Assembly (NCBI RefSeq): GCF_030062155.1
Contig: NZ_CP118267.1
Location: forward strand, 186,001-250,000
Reading direction: 5' to 3'
DNA from: Pantoea sp. Lij88
GTDB taxonomy: Bacteria; Pseudomonadota; Gammaproteobacteria; Enterobacterales; Enterobacteriaceae
Length of the DNA: 64,000 nucleotides
Every line of letters begins with the position of its first letter. Positions within the stretch are counted from its first letter, which is position 1. Shown here piece after piece: positions 41,575-51,069 of the stretch. The notes under the pieces were generated by a model. It saw only the letters and a program-made list of their open reading frames with translations. It was not told the origin of the DNA and did not search any database. A program made the position numbers and the translations under genes.

Positions 41575-42990
41575 ATGACGATGACTCAGAGTGCGAATCA
41601 AGATTCGCTGGCTCAGAACCTGAAACCGCGCCACGTGCGTATGCTGTCAATTGCTGGTGTGATTGGCGCAGGACTGTTTGTGGGCTCCGGCCACGCTATT
41701 TCTGAAGCGGGCCCCGCGGTACTGCTCTCCTATGCCGCTGCCGGAATACTGGTAGTCCTGATAATGCGGATGCTGGCTGAAATGGCCGTCGCCTCGCCCG
41801 ATTCCGGCTCATTCTCAACCTATGCGGATAAAGCGCTGGGACGCTGGGCCGGCTTTACCATCGGCTGGCTCTACTGGTGGTTCTGGGTGCTGGTGATCCC
41901 GTTAGAGGCCAATGCGGCGGGCACCATTCTGCACGCCTGGTTCCCCGAGGTTGCCATCTGGCAGTTCACCTTCGCCATCACGTTATTACTGACCATCACG
42001 AATCTGCTCAGCGTGAAAAATTATGGTGAGTTTGAGTTCTGGTTTGCCCTGATTAAGGTCGTTGCCATCATCCTGTTCCTCGGCGTGGCCGGTGCGGCGG
42101 TGTCTGGTCTGCTGCCTGACAGCAATACCAGCGGCCTGTCGCATCTTTATGACACGCACGGCTTTATGCCGAATGGCATGGGCGCGGTCGTGGCGGCTAT
42201 CCTGACCACCATGTTCTCGTTTATGGGCACAGAAATTGTCACGATTGCCGCTGCAGAGTCGAAGAACCCCGGCAAACAGATTACGCAGGCGACTAACTCG
42301 GTTATCTGGCGTATTGCGCTGTTCTATCTGCTGTCGATTTTCTTTGTGGTCGCGCTGGTGCCGTGGAATACGCCAGGACTGGTTGAACAGGGTTCATGGC
42401 AGACGGCATTAACGGCGATGAACATCCCGCACGCTCGTCTGATCGTTGACCTGGTCGTGCTGATGGCGGTGTGTAGCTGTCTCAACTCTGCACTCTATAC
42501 CTCATCGCGCATGCTCTACTCGCTGTCACGCCGTAAAGATGCGCCGGCTGCCGCGTCACGCACCAATCGCAGCGGCACGCCATGGGTTGCCGTACTGCTT
42601 TCGACTGCGGCGGCGTTTCTGGCGGTGATCGCCAATTATCTGGCGCCGAGCGTGGTGTTCGAATTTTTACTGGCGACGTCGGGGGCAATTGCACTGCTGG
42701 TCTATCTGGTGATTGCCGCGTCACACCTCGTGCTGCGTAAGAAGCGTGAAAAGGCGGGTGAAGTCCTGAGCTACCGCATGTGGTTATTCCCTGGCCTGAC
42801 GTGGGTCACTATTTTGTTTATCGTAACGGTGCTGGTGATCATGTTGTTTGATGCGAAACATCAGGCTGAATTACTGGCAACCGGCGGTTTAACGCTGCTG
42901 ATAATTACCACCAGTCTGGTTCTGCGCCGTAAAAAGGATAAGCGTCAGAGCACGAAGTATTTTACTCAGCGCTCTTCTGATCCTTCCTGA
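41575..42990 (+). CDS. gabP: GABA permease (AAP family)
   Basis: A 471-residue APC-superfamily permease with twelve membrane segments; the ATG giving MTMTQSANQDSLAQNLKPRH is chosen, close to GabP (466 residues), over a longer in-frame start. GVIGAGLFVGSGHAI and FSFMGTEIVTIAAAESKNPG are the substrate and consensus loops of AAP permeases. It imports GABA for the transaminase encoded just upstream. A 12-bp stem terminator ends the operon. Confidence 0.92.
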   Translation: MTMTQSANQDSLAQNLKPRHVRMLSIAGVIGAGLFVGSGHAISEAGPAVLLSYAAAGILVVLIMRMLAEMAVASPDSGSFSTYADKALGRWAGFTIGWLYWWFWVLVIPLEANAAGTILHAWFPEVAIWQFTFAITLLLTITNLLSVKNYGEFEFWFALIKVVAIILFLGVAGAAVSGLLPDSNTSGLSHLYDTHGFMPNGMGAVVAAILTTMFSFMGTEIVTIAAAESKNPGKQITQATNSVIWRIALFYLLSIFFVVALVPWNTPGLVEQGSWQTALTAMNIPHARLIVDLVVLMAVCSCLNSALYTSSRMLYSLSRRKDAPAAASRTNRSGTPWVAVLLSTAAAFLAVIANYLAPSVVFEFLLATSGAIALLVYLVIAASHLVLRKKREKAGEVLSYRMWLFPGLTWVTILFIVTVLVIMLFDAKHQAELLATGGLTLLIITTSLVLRRKKDKRQSTKYFTQRSSDPS

Positions 42991-43020
42991 TGATCAGACG
43001 CTCTTCCTGAAACTCAATAA

Positions 43021-43048
43021 TGCCCACCTTTAGCCATAAAGGTGGGCA
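43021..43048 (+). terminator. terminator of the gabT-gabP operon
   Basis: TGCCCACCTTTA (43021-43032) and TAAAGGTGGGCA (43037-43048) form a perfect 12-bp stem with a GCCA loop, followed by TATCTTTT, 30 bp past the permease stop. Confidence 0.92.
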
Positions 43049-43187
43049 TATCTTTTCTCTGTCTGCAGACCGATACAGGCGCTAATAACCCCTGTTGAAT
43101 GATGTAATTATTAACTTTCAGCCTGGTCGTTACCACCCGCGTATTGCGCTGGCATTATCAGGTTAAGGGTAGAATCTATTGTGAGAA

Positions 43188-43490
43188 TTACAGGTAGCTG
43201 ACTTCAATAATTCCTCTGCTTTTCTGAGAATTTAACCAGTGCATATTGATTATTGCGGGTAAGCCCTTCAGCGATCTGGCGTTCATCATATCAGCAGTGG
43301 TCACGACAGCCCTGCCACTGGTGGGATCAGTACACTCGAGCACAACAGGATTCTGAACGATATTCATATTACATGAACCATTGGTCATGGCTCCGCTGAA
43401 GGTAATCGTGCCTGAACGTAAATCTGCACTTGCCGGGCCTGCCAGGATAATCAGCAGTGTGGTAACGCAGGTCATAAAACGTGATTTCAT
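43188..43490 (-). CDS. small fimbrial-like periplasmic protein
   Basis: A 100-residue exported protein: signal peptide to about residue 22 (GPASADLR), then SGTITFSGAMTNGSCNMNIV, the first strand pattern of type-1 pilins (GxIxFxGxIxxxxC), and a second Cys at VVLECTD. It ends with a pilin-like beta strand (RGIIEVSYL). It is about 60 residues shorter than a normal pilin and has no chaperone or usher near, so it is an orphan or a reduced pilin-like protein. The start follows CTCCAGAGGACAAAAA-like sequence (read on the minus strand AGGACAAAAA). Confidence 0.7.
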   Translation of the reverse strand: MKSRFMTCVTTLLIILAGPASADLRSGTITFSGAMTNGSCNMNIVQNPVVLECTDPTSGRAVVTTADMMNARSLKGLPAIINMHWLNSQKSRGIIEVSYL

Positions 43491-43961
43491 TTTTTGTCCT
43501 CCAGAGTATGTGTTAACTGTTATCGGCTCACAGACTCAAAGATTAAGTGCTGAATGAAAAATTAAATGTAAATTTTCAGACATCTGGCCCAATGAAATCC
43601 ATTAAAAGGGTGTTGTTAAGAATCATCCTAATCATGCCAGTCAAAATGAGTATAGATTAATTGAAGCATTTTATTCGATTTCAATATTCATCAGGGTTTA
43701 TTAACTGAAAATCCAGGAGCCGCTATCGAAAACGGCATGAAAACTCTCACTTTTTTACGCTTAATATTCATCCTGGCGAAGCACCTGGCGTTACGGGAAT
43801 CACTCATGCAGCACAATAAGAAGGCCCTTTTAATAAAGCGGCCTCACTGCTTATTTTGTGCAAATATATTTTTATCGAACAGACAAAATAAAAAACGCTC
43901 TATGAGTTAATTAACTCACGCCCCTATTTCAGAGCTTACTCTTTCCAGACAACTTTTCAGC
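43491..43961. other. 470-bp AT-rich region without a supported gene
   Basis: The AT-rich stretch includes the promoter of the fimbrial-like gene. A hairpin-like GGCC/GGCC feature occurs near 43826-43845. No coding frame with a ribosome site was found. Confidence 0.3.
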
Positions 43962-44381
43962 TTATTCCAGATACTGACTGAAGCGCAGCAGGTAACCATC
44001 CGGATCCTGTACCAGAAACTCGCGCTGGCAGGCGAGAGTCTCGCCGGTGTCATAATGGTTATCGCGAAGCGGCCGATAGAGCGGAACGGCGTGCTGTTGC
44101 AAACGCGCCAGTACAACCTCAATGTCATCCACTTCAATCTGGAAATTGATGCCCCGCCCCAGCGGCCAGCGTAGATCCGCTGTGTTCCAGCCCTGCGGAT
44201 GAAACTGCTCAATCATTAATTGCGCCTCACCATAGCAGAGGTAAGCGAAGTCAGGCTGCTGGCGCTGGATCCTCACCGCAAAGCCCAGCACCACGGTGTA
44301 AAAATGGAGCGAAGCGGCAAAGTCAGTGACCGTCAGTTCTGGCACCATCCGGTTCCAGTAAAGGTTTTGATTCTCATTCAT
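43962..44381 (-). CDS. VOC-family/bleomycin-resistance-like protein
   Basis: A 139-residue protein with the start at the second ATG (MNENQNLYWNRMVPELTVTD). Marks of the fold: FAASLHFYTVVLGF, INFQIEVDDIEVVLARLQQH and the C-terminal VQDPDGYLLRFSQYL typical of bleomycin-resistance/glyoxalase-like proteins. The first metal ligand is Glu instead of His (PELTV), as in bleomycin-binding members. It lies 17 bp after the LysR gene and is probably co-transcribed with it. Confidence 0.85.
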   Translation of the reverse strand: MNENQNLYWNRMVPELTVTDFAASLHFYTVVLGFAVRIQRQQPDFAYLCYGEAQLMIEQFHPQGWNTADLRWPLGRGINFQIEVDDIEVVLARLQQHAVPLYRPLRDNHYDTGETLACQREFLVQDPDGYLLRFSQYLE

Positions 44382-44398
44382 AAAAGCGTCCATTTTTG

Positions 44399-45298
44399 TC
44401 AGTTCCGGTCTCTGGTCTGCATGCTGCTTTGCAGCTCATCCAGCATCAGGCGCAGTGCGGCAGACTGATGCTCACGCGACAGATAAAGCCCCCAGATACC
44501 AATGCGCTGCGGCTCATAATCAGGCAGTAACGTCACCAGCTTACCGGTTTCAATCGCGTGGCGCGCCTCCTGCCAGGGCACCATCGCTATCCCGCAATCC
44601 GCAACTGCCACGTCACACAACAACGAGGATATGCCAGCACTGAAATTCCCCTTAACGGCAACGGAGATTTTCTCTCCCTCAGCCATCGTGAAATGCCAGC
44701 TCTGTCCGGCAAAGCGACTGTAATAGAGGCAGTTGTGCTGTGCCAGATCGTCCGGCGTTGCCGGTGTACCCCGTTTCTTCAGATACCCAGGGGAGGCGCA
44801 GAGCACAGATCGACATTCGCCCAGGCGGCGCGCAATCGCCCCCGGCTCTGGCGCATCGGTGATACGGATGGCGAGGTCGATGCGCTCACCAATCAGGCTC
44901 ACCGGCTGATTGTTAATTTCCAGCTCGATGCGCAGTGCAGGATAACGCGCCAGAAAATCGGGGATCACCGGACCGACAAGATGAAGCGCCGTAAAGTGGG
45001 CACAGGCGATGCGTAACGTGCCAGCCGGAACGCTCTGGGTGGTCTCCTGCTGGATCGCCTCTGAAAGCAGAGCCAGCTGACGGGTCTTTTGCAGGATCGC
45101 TTCACCGGCAGGCGTCAGGGTCAGCCGCCGGGAAGAGCGATGCAGCAGGCGCGTTCCCGCCCACTTTTCCATCTCCTCCAGATACCGGCTGACCATCGGG
45201 CGCGAAATCCCCAGCGCACGTGAGGCAGCACTCAGGCTGCCCAGCTCACATATCCGGTTGAAAACAGCCGCCGCCGTCACTCTGTCCATCCTGACCAC
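44399..45298 (-). CDS. LysR-family transcriptional regulator
   Basis: A 299-residue regulator; HTH in GSLSAASRALGISRPMVSRY followed by the effector domain with the AARRLG/LCASPGYLKKRG pattern of the CrgA/AaeR-like LysR branch. It is divergent from the gene at 45429 (130 bp gap) and heads a short leftward operon with the VOC gene. Both neighbours are candidate targets. Confidence 0.92.
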   Translation of the reverse strand: MVRMDRVTAAAVFNRICELGSLSAASRALGISRPMVSRYLEEMEKWAGTRLLHRSSRRLTLTPAGEAILQKTRQLALLSEAIQQETTQSVPAGTLRIACAHFTALHLVGPVIPDFLARYPALRIELEINNQPVSLIGERIDLAIRITDAPEPGAIARRLGECRSVLCASPGYLKKRGTPATPDDLAQHNCLYYSRFAGQSWHFTMAEGEKISVAVKGNFSAGISSLLCDVAVADCGIAMVPWQEARHAIETGKLVTLLPDYEPQRIGIWGLYLSREHQSAALRLMLDELQSSMQTRDRN

Positions 45299-45428
45299 CT
45301 GTTCGGATTATGAAACTCAGCATCTCTGATTGCGGGAATTCTAACAGATCGCCAGATGCGTAGAATAGCGCCACTGACATCGCCCGATGCACCTGCCTGA
45401 AACGGGCATTTAACTCTGAGGACTCGCA

Positions 45429-46280
45429 ATGAAAACCACACTTTTACCTGTGATGCTGATTCTGGCTTCGGCCTCCGCCAGTGCGGCCAGCCTGCAATTT
45501 GAAACTTACAACCCGCAGGAAAAGGGCATCTTCCCGGTCTCCTCAACGCTGGTTTCCGGGCCAACCGAGGCGATTCTGTTTGATGCGCAGTTCAGCACCC
45601 TGGACGGTGAGAAACTGGCAGAGATGATTAAGAAGAGCGGTAAAAAGCTGAAGGAAATTGTGATCACCTCTGGCGATCCCGATTTCTATTTTGGTCTGGA
45701 GCCGATTGTTAAAGCCTGGCCGGATGTGAAAGTGGTTGCCACGCCTGCGGTGGTGAAACATATCCAGCAGACGCATGACGCCAAGCTGAAATACTGGGGT
45801 CCACAGATGAAGCAGGGCGCGCCGGATAAGGTGTACGTGCCTGAAGTCACGCATCAGACCCGCTTCAGCGTCGACGGTGAAGTACTGGAACTGCGTCATC
45901 CAGAACAATATGCCGCGTACATCTGGATCCCCTCTTCGCGCACCATCCTGGGTGGTACCGCCATTTCCTCTGGCATTCACGTCTGGACGGCTGATACCCA
46001 GACCGTTCAGAGCCGCGCGGCGTGGCGTCATATCCTGACCGAAATGCAGACGCTGAATGCACAAACTGTGATTCCGGGCCACTATCTCGGTGCGCGTCCT
46101 GCCGGGTCGCAGGCGGTGGATTTTACTCTTAATTATCTGAAGATTTTTGAAGCGGCACTGTCACAGGAAAAAACCTCAGCAAAGGTGATTGCCAACATGA
46201 ATGCGGCCTGGCCGAAGCTGGCTGAGCCGGCTTCGCTTGAACTGAGCGCCAAAGTCAACACCGGCGAGATGAAGTGGTAA
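45429..46280 (+). CDS. exported metallo-beta-lactamase-fold protein with degenerate metal site
   Basis: A 283-residue protein with a signal peptide (about 1-20) and the MBL fold. The HxHxDH motif is replaced by ITSGDPDFYFGLEPI, where the His residues are missing, although the final His in VIPGHYLGARP stays. Relatives with DPDFYFG-type motifs exist among annotated MBL hydrolases, but metal binding here is doubtful. Divergent from a LysR regulator. Possible roles are a one-metal enzyme or a binding protein. Confidence 0.8.
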   Translation: MKTTLLPVMLILASASASAASLQFETYNPQEKGIFPVSSTLVSGPTEAILFDAQFSTLDGEKLAEMIKKSGKKLKEIVITSGDPDFYFGLEPIVKAWPDVKVVATPAVVKHIQQTHDAKLKYWGPQMKQGAPDKVYVPEVTHQTRFSVDGEVLELRHPEQYAAYIWIPSSRTILGGTAISSGIHVWTADTQTVQSRAAWRHILTEMQTLNAQTVIPGHYLGARPAGSQAVDFTLNYLKIFEAALSQEKTSAKVIANMNAAWPKLAEPASLELSAKVNTGEMKW

Positions 46281-46359
46281 AGCCCGCCGTGAGGCCTGTC
46301 AGACGCGCAGTGGACAGCCAATAATGACATCCCTTAACTGAAGCAGAACTGTTCAGGCG

Positions 46360-47031
46360 CTATTTTTTAGCCAGATAGCGCCTGTCATCTCGCGCCTGTA
46401 ACCGCGCCTCGGCCGGTGTCGGGAAGATATAGTGAAACAGATCGCGGTAAAAACTCAGGTGCTTCAGTAATCCTTCCTGGATAGCTTTACTGATGTCTTT
46501 GATCAGGAATTCCTGGGTGGTGTTGAAGTTAGCGACGCTGAAAAAGGTTTTATCATAGACGTTGACCACCCCTTCCCATGTCATCACCTGCTCTTCCGGG
46601 GACGCACCCTCAGAGGCGACGAACATCCCTTTATGGGATTTCACGCCCTGTTTGCTGACATAAGTCGTTAAGGCGTCATAGCCGCGCTTGTTACGCCAGC
46701 GGCAGAATTCATAGGGCACATCGTAATGGGGCAGCACAAAGTCCGGACTGCGGAAATGCTCATCCCCAATCAATCCATCGAGTGTGACCGTGAAATGCAG
46801 AAAGTCCTGCAGGAAGTCGAACTGGCGGGTTTTGGTCAGCGTGACATTGATGGCGTAGTGGCCAGCCTGCACATACCAGTAATTGGTAAAGCCGGTGACC
46901 AGAATACAGAACGCCTGCCAGTCACTGAGTCTTCGATCCCCCGCCAGCCCCCTGAAACGGCTGATCATCATCCGTGATTTGGGATGCTGATACGCTTTCA
47001 GCAGCGGATCGTTCATACCTTTCAGTAACAT
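46360..47031 (-). CDS. hypothetical protein
   Basis: A 223-residue protein starting at the ATG after AAGGAGTGTGCCTG (minus strand), giving MLLKGMNDPLLKAYQHPKSR. It has several aromatic-rich segments (TGFTNYWYVQAGHYAINVTL, HLSFYRDLFHYIFPTPAEAR) and looks soluble, with no signal peptide. No family is recognised. It is monocistronic between the MBL-fold gene and a toxin-antitoxin pair. Confidence 0.6.
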   Translation of the reverse strand: MLLKGMNDPLLKAYQHPKSRMMISRFRGLAGDRRLSDWQAFCILVTGFTNYWYVQAGHYAINVTLTKTRQFDFLQDFLHFTVTLDGLIGDEHFRSPDFVLPHYDVPYEFCRWRNKRGYDALTTYVSKQGVKSHKGMFVASEGASPEEQVMTWEGVVNVYDKTFFSVANFNTTQEFLIKDISKAIQEGLLKHLSFYRDLFHYIFPTPAEARLQARDDRRYLAKK

Positions 47032-47245
47032 CAGGCACACTCCTTGATAGATTGCGCTTATCCTGCCACGCCCTGATCAGGGTGAAAAGTGTCGTTGTTC
47101 TGAATGTGACCCCATTAATGTCTGGCGGGAGGGGGAGATACTCACTGTTTGATTTGGGGAAAGAGGATGCAGTTATAGTCCGCCAGGAATCAGAGGCTGG
47201 GAGCATGTCTGAAGAAATGCGATGCCAGCCATCCGGGCAGGTTTG

Positions 47246-47560
47246 TCAGAACTTTTCGAGAGTTTTCAGCGTTTCGGGGTTTTGCTGCACCATGCGAATT
47301 AATAATACCGCCTGGGCATTAGGCCTGGCTCTACCCTGTTCCCAGTTCTGATAGGTTGTCTCGCCGGTGTGAAGATAGTGGGCAAAAACAGCCTGAGAAA
47401 GGTTCAGTTTTTCACGTACGTCGCGCAACTCCTGCGGCGCGATGGTAACAGGGGCGCGCTTAGTAACCTTATGACTCTTGAGTGTGATTTTCCCTTCCTG
47501 ATGATCCTTAAGCTCCTGCATACCCGTCATCAGTTCACTGAAAATATCGCGTTCAGTCAT
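47246..47560 (-). CDS. antitoxin of a HigBA/NadS-like system
   Basis: A 104-residue protein with a C-terminal Cro/C1-type HTH (LRDVREKLNLSQAVFAHYLH, TGETTYQNWEQGRARPNAQA). The N-terminal part (MTERDIFSELMTGMQELKDH) is the partner-binding region as in NadS/HigA-type antitoxins. Its start overlaps the toxin stop by eight bases, so synthesis is coupled. It should bind the operator in front of the toxin gene. Confidence 0.9.
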   Translation of the reverse strand: MTERDIFSELMTGMQELKDHQEGKITLKSHKVTKRAPVTIAPQELRDVREKLNLSQAVFAHYLHTGETTYQNWEQGRARPNAQAVLLIRMVQQNPETLKTLEKF

Positions 47561-47897
47561 GTCTTAACCCTTTTTTGATCACATTCAGCGCGGTCGCCAG
47601 GGCATCACGCTGTTGCTTAGTCAGATCGTCGCGTAGATTTTTATCATAGATAGTAAACAGGATGAATTGGCATTGTGCATTCGTCCAGTAATAGATAACC
47701 CTGATTCCGCCTCTTGCACCCTTGTGTCGGCGCTCATCCCTGAAACGAACTTTCCGCAGTCCGCCTGTATCGGGTATCAAATCGCCCTTCTCAGGGTCCG
47801 CCAGCAACATGTTCTGAAATAGCCGAAACTGATCATCACTCAGATAGTCAGCTCGGTATTTCTGAAAGCTGGAAAGCTCGATGAATAATGCGTCCAT
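47553..47897 (-). CDS. toxin of a HigBA-like system (RelE superfamily)
   Basis: A 114-residue basic protein with the RelE/HigB fold: FQKYRADYLSDDQFRLFQNM, GGLRKVRFRDERRHKGARGG, IRVIYYWTNAQCQFILFTIY, DKNLRDDLTKQQRDALATAL. Family members cleave mRNA in the ribosome. Toxin-first order with the HTH antitoxin second is the HigB-HigA arrangement. Confidence 0.9.
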   Translation of the reverse strand: MDALFIELSSFQKYRADYLSDDQFRLFQNMLLADPEKGDLIPDTGGLRKVRFRDERRHKGARGGIRVIYYWTNAQCQFILFTIYDKNLRDDLTKQQRDALATALNVIKKGLRHD

Positions 47898-47982
47898 GTC
47901 TTATCCCATCCCCAACCAGGGGATAGGATATCCTTAAGTTGGGGACAGTTCAACCTGACTGCATTCTCTTTTCTCTGTCTTG

Positions 47983-48885
47983 TTAATTGAACCTCTGAAC
48001 TGTTCCCCCCAGTACCTCACTCACCCCCGCCACCAGCTTACGGACCTTGTCAGAAATAAAACGGGCATCCGGAAACACAGCATAAAGATAGCGGTCGGGA
48101 AGCCGCCAGTCGGGTAAAACCCGCACCAGCCGGCCGGAGGCCAGCGCATCTGCGCCAATCAGCGTCTGTAATCCGCCAATGCCCAGCCCCGCTTCAAGAG
48201 CCTGCATCAGTGCATCACTGTTATTAGAACGGAATACGTTCTCCACCGGCACAGACACGCTCTCCGTCGCCGAAACCAGCTGCAGCGGCACATCGGGCGA
48301 CACGCCGCTGAAACGTATGTGTGGGTGATGCCGCAGGTCATCGGGTGTCTGCGGCGTACCGTTTCGCGTTATCCACTCCGGAGAAGCCACCAGCACGGTT
48401 TCAACCGTGGTCAGCGATCGGGCAGCCAGCGTGGCAGGCGGTGATTCGCTGAGTCTTATCGCCACATCAACCCCCTCAGCGATGAGATCCGACAGGCGAT
48501 CCTCCAGCGCAATATTCAGACGCAGCCCGGGATGCGTCTGCTGGAAGGCGATCAGGTGCGGCATCAATCGCTGCCCTATGCCGCTCGGCAGCTGAATATG
48601 CAGCCTGCCCTGAAGCGGCTGCGAGCCGGGTAGCAGTTGCTGCTCCAGCTCCTCCATCGCACTGAGCAATTGCCTCACCTGCTGCAGATAATGCTGACCC
48701 TGCTCCGTCAGCGCCATTTTTCTCGTGGTGCGGTGCAACAGCACGACACCCAGCGCCTCTTCGAGTGCTGCGATCTGCTGGCTCACCGCTGACTGCTTCA
48801 TGCCGTTTTGACGTGCCGCCGCAGAGAAAGATCCCGCATCGGCCACCCGGACGAAGGTCTGAATCGCCGTCAGTTTGTTCTGCAT
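47983..48885 (-). CDS. LysR-family transcriptional regulator
   Basis: A 300-residue regulator with HTH in GSFSAAARQNGMKQSAVSQQ and an effector domain (GVDVAIRLSESPPATLAARS, VLVASPEWITRNGTPQTPDD) of the CrgA-like branch. It is divergent from the reductase gene at 48983 with 97 bp between, its likely target. Confidence 0.92.
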   Translation of the reverse strand: MQNKLTAIQTFVRVADAGSFSAAARQNGMKQSAVSQQIAALEEALGVVLLHRTTRKMALTEQGQHYLQQVRQLLSAMEELEQQLLPGSQPLQGRLHIQLPSGIGQRLMPHLIAFQQTHPGLRLNIALEDRLSDLIAEGVDVAIRLSESPPATLAARSLTTVETVLVASPEWITRNGTPQTPDDLRHHPHIRFSGVSPDVPLQLVSATESVSVPVENVFRSNNSDALMQALEAGLGIGGLQTLIGADALASGRLVRVLPDWRLPDRYLYAVFPDARFISDKVRKLVAGVSEVLGGTVQRFN

Positions 48886-48982
48886 TTATTGGTTTTCCTG
48901 ATAAGTGATATCCGGTTCAGGGGATTTAATCAGAATAAGCAGCAGGTGAGAATGCGGCTTCTCTCTTAACAGGGCAATAATC

Positions 48983-50041
48983 ATGAAAACGACGCAGGGT
49001 AAAAAAGTCGCGCTGGTGGCAGGCGCCAGCGGGATTGTCGGCCAGCAACTCAGTCAGGCGCTGCTCGCAGACCAGTGGCAGGTGACCGCGCTGACCCATC
49101 GCTCAGACGTTACCGTAAGCGGAACCGGGGTTATCGCAGTGGATCTGCGCGATGAACAACAGAGCCATGAACGGCTGGCACCACTCACTGACGTCACGCA
49201 TATCTTTTACAGCGCCTGGCTGAACGCCCCTGACTGGGCGTCGATGGTCGGCCCCAATCTGGGCATGCTGCAAAATCTGGTTCAGGTGATTGAAGATATC
49301 TCCCCGCTTGAGCATGTCAGCCTGATGCAGGGATACAAAGTCTATGGCGCGCATCTCGGTCGGTTTAAAACCCCGGCGCGGGAAAGCGATCCCGGCGTGC
49401 CCGGTGCCGAGTTCAACGCCGCACAGCTGAACTGGCTAAGTGCACAGCAGCAGGGTAAAGCGTGGAGCTGGAGCGCTCTGCGGCCCGGCGTCGTCGGCAG
49501 TGACCGGCCTGGAAACAGCATGAACCTGGCACTGACTCTGGCGATCTATGCCTCGATCTGTCGCGCGGCACGGCTGCCTTTTCGCTTTCCCGGTTCACCG
49601 GAAACCTGGCACAGCATGGTCGATTTTACCGAGGCTTCCCTGCTGGCCGACGCGACAATCTGGGCCGCGCGCAGCGCTGACGCTCGCAACCAGGCGTTCA
49701 ATATTAACAATGGCGATCTCTGGCGCTGGAGTGAGTTGTGGCCGGTGATTGCAGCGTGGTTTGAACTGGACGTCGCGCCGCCGGTTTCGTTGTCATTCCG
49801 GCAGATGTTTCAGGATTATCGTGCGCTGTGGCGGCAAATCGCCGCTGAGAACGCGCTGGCCGAAGCCGATATTCTCAGGCTGAGTGACGGCGCTTTCGCT
49901 GATTTTGTTTTTGGCTGGAACTACGACATGTTTGGCGACGGAAGCAAGCTGCGGCGGGCAGGCTTTCACGGTTATCGCGCCACGGAAGAGATGTTCTGCG
50001 ATCTGTTTGCCCGCTTCAGGGCGGCAAGGGTTATTCCGTGA
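48983..50041 (+). CDS. SDR of the PRISE type (progesterone 5-beta-reductase/iridoid synthase-like)
   Basis: A 352-residue extended SDR. The Rossmann motif is VAGASGIVGQQL; the motif MQGYKVYGAHLG carries the Lys and Tyr in the TGxKHY order of PRISE enzymes, and LRPGVVGSDRPG and WHSMVDFTEASLLAD follow. PRISE enzymes reduce activated C=C bonds of enones with NADPH. Divergent from a LysR regulator. Confidence 0.88.
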   Translation: MKTTQGKKVALVAGASGIVGQQLSQALLADQWQVTALTHRSDVTVSGTGVIAVDLRDEQQSHERLAPLTDVTHIFYSAWLNAPDWASMVGPNLGMLQNLVQVIEDISPLEHVSLMQGYKVYGAHLGRFKTPARESDPGVPGAEFNAAQLNWLSAQQQGKAWSWSALRPGVVGSDRPGNSMNLALTLAIYASICRAARLPFRFPGSPETWHSMVDFTEASLLADATIWAARSADARNQAFNINNGDLWRWSELWPVIAAWFELDVAPPVSLSFRQMFQDYRALWRQIAAENALAEADILRLSDGAFADFVFGWNYDMFGDGSKLRRAGFHGYRATEEMFCDLFARFRAARVIP

Positions 50042-50087
50042 TGATCCACGCAGAGAGCGAGGATGTCGCTCTCTGCATCCGGTAGCC

Positions 50088-50966
50088 TTAACGCCCTTTC
50101 TTCTTACGTCCCGGCTGAACAAAGCGCTTGCGCGAGCCACCGTTGGCATCGGCTTTTTCAGCGGGTTTCGCGGCACTCTTCTGCGGTTTTTTAGCGGGGG
50201 CGGCTTTTGCCGGCGCCTTTGCCTTCTTCGCGGGTTTATCTTCTGAGGAGGAGTTCTCCAGTAGTTTAAACAGCTCAACGAGTTCGTCGTCGGTGAGATC
50301 GCGCCATTCCCCCAGCGGCAATCCCTTGAGATTGACGTTCATGATGCGGGTGCGCTCAAGCTTCGTCACTTCAAAGCCAAAATGCTTACACATGCGGCGG
50401 ATCTGGCGATTCAGGCCCTGAACCAGCGTGATACGGAAGACAAACGGCGCTTCCTTTTTCACTTTGCACTTTTTGGTCACCGTGCCCAGCATCGGCACGC
50501 CCGCGCTCATCCCGGCAATAAACTCATCCGTGATCGGCTTATCAACGGTAACGACATACTCTTTTTCGTGGTTGTTACCGGCCCGCAGGATCTTGTTGAC
50601 CAGATCGCCGTGGTTGGTGAGGAAAATCAGGCCCTGAGAATCTTTATCGAGTCGGCCAATCGGGAAGACGCGCTTGCTGTGATTGACGAAGTCGCTGATG
50701 TTATCGCGCTCGCCCTCTTCCATCGTGGTGATAATCCCGACTGGCTTGTTCAGGGCAATCAGCACCAGGTCGTCTTCGTCACGCGGCTCGATCAGCTGAC
50801 CATTGACCTTCACCACATCGCCTGCAAATACCTGCGCGCCAACAGCGGCGCGTTTGCCGTTAATGAAAACGTTGCCCTGCTCGATGTAACGATCGGCGTC
50901 ACGACGGGAGCAGATACCGCTCTCGCTGATGTATTTATTAAGACGAGTTGATGAGCCAGTCAGCAT
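50088..50966 (-). CDS. rluF: 23S rRNA pseudouridine(2604) synthase
   Basis: A 292-residue protein with an N-terminal S4 RNA-binding domain ([20 protein letters not shown]) and the RluB/E/F catalytic domain; the active Asp lies in [36 protein letters not shown] is the RluF subfamily mark. A low-complexity Lys/Ala/Pro tail (about 240-292) as in enterobacterial RluF ends in PGRKKKGR. It modifies U2604 of 23S rRNA. Confidence 0.95.
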   Translation of the reverse strand: MLTGSSTRLNKYISESGICSRRDADRYIEQGNVFINGKRAAVGAQVFAGDVVKVNGQLIEPRDEDDLVLIALNKPVGIITTMEEGERDNISDFVNHSKRVFPIGRLDKDSQGLIFLTNHGDLVNKILRAGNNHEKEYVVTVDKPITDEFIAGMSAGVPMLGTVTKKCKVKKEAPFVFRITLVQGLNRQIRRMCKHFGFEVTKLERTRIMNVNLKGLPLGEWRDLTDDELVELFKLLENSSSEDKPAKKAKAPAKAAPAKKPQKSAAKPAEKADANGGSRKRFVQPGRKKKGR

Positions 50967-51069
50967 AATTCCTCCAAAAAACGCGGACTATACCTTACCG
51001 GCGGGGGCTTGCGAAGTCTTTGCGCGGGAAACTTTTGCCCCTTTTTATCGGCCCGATGATTGTCCGCAA

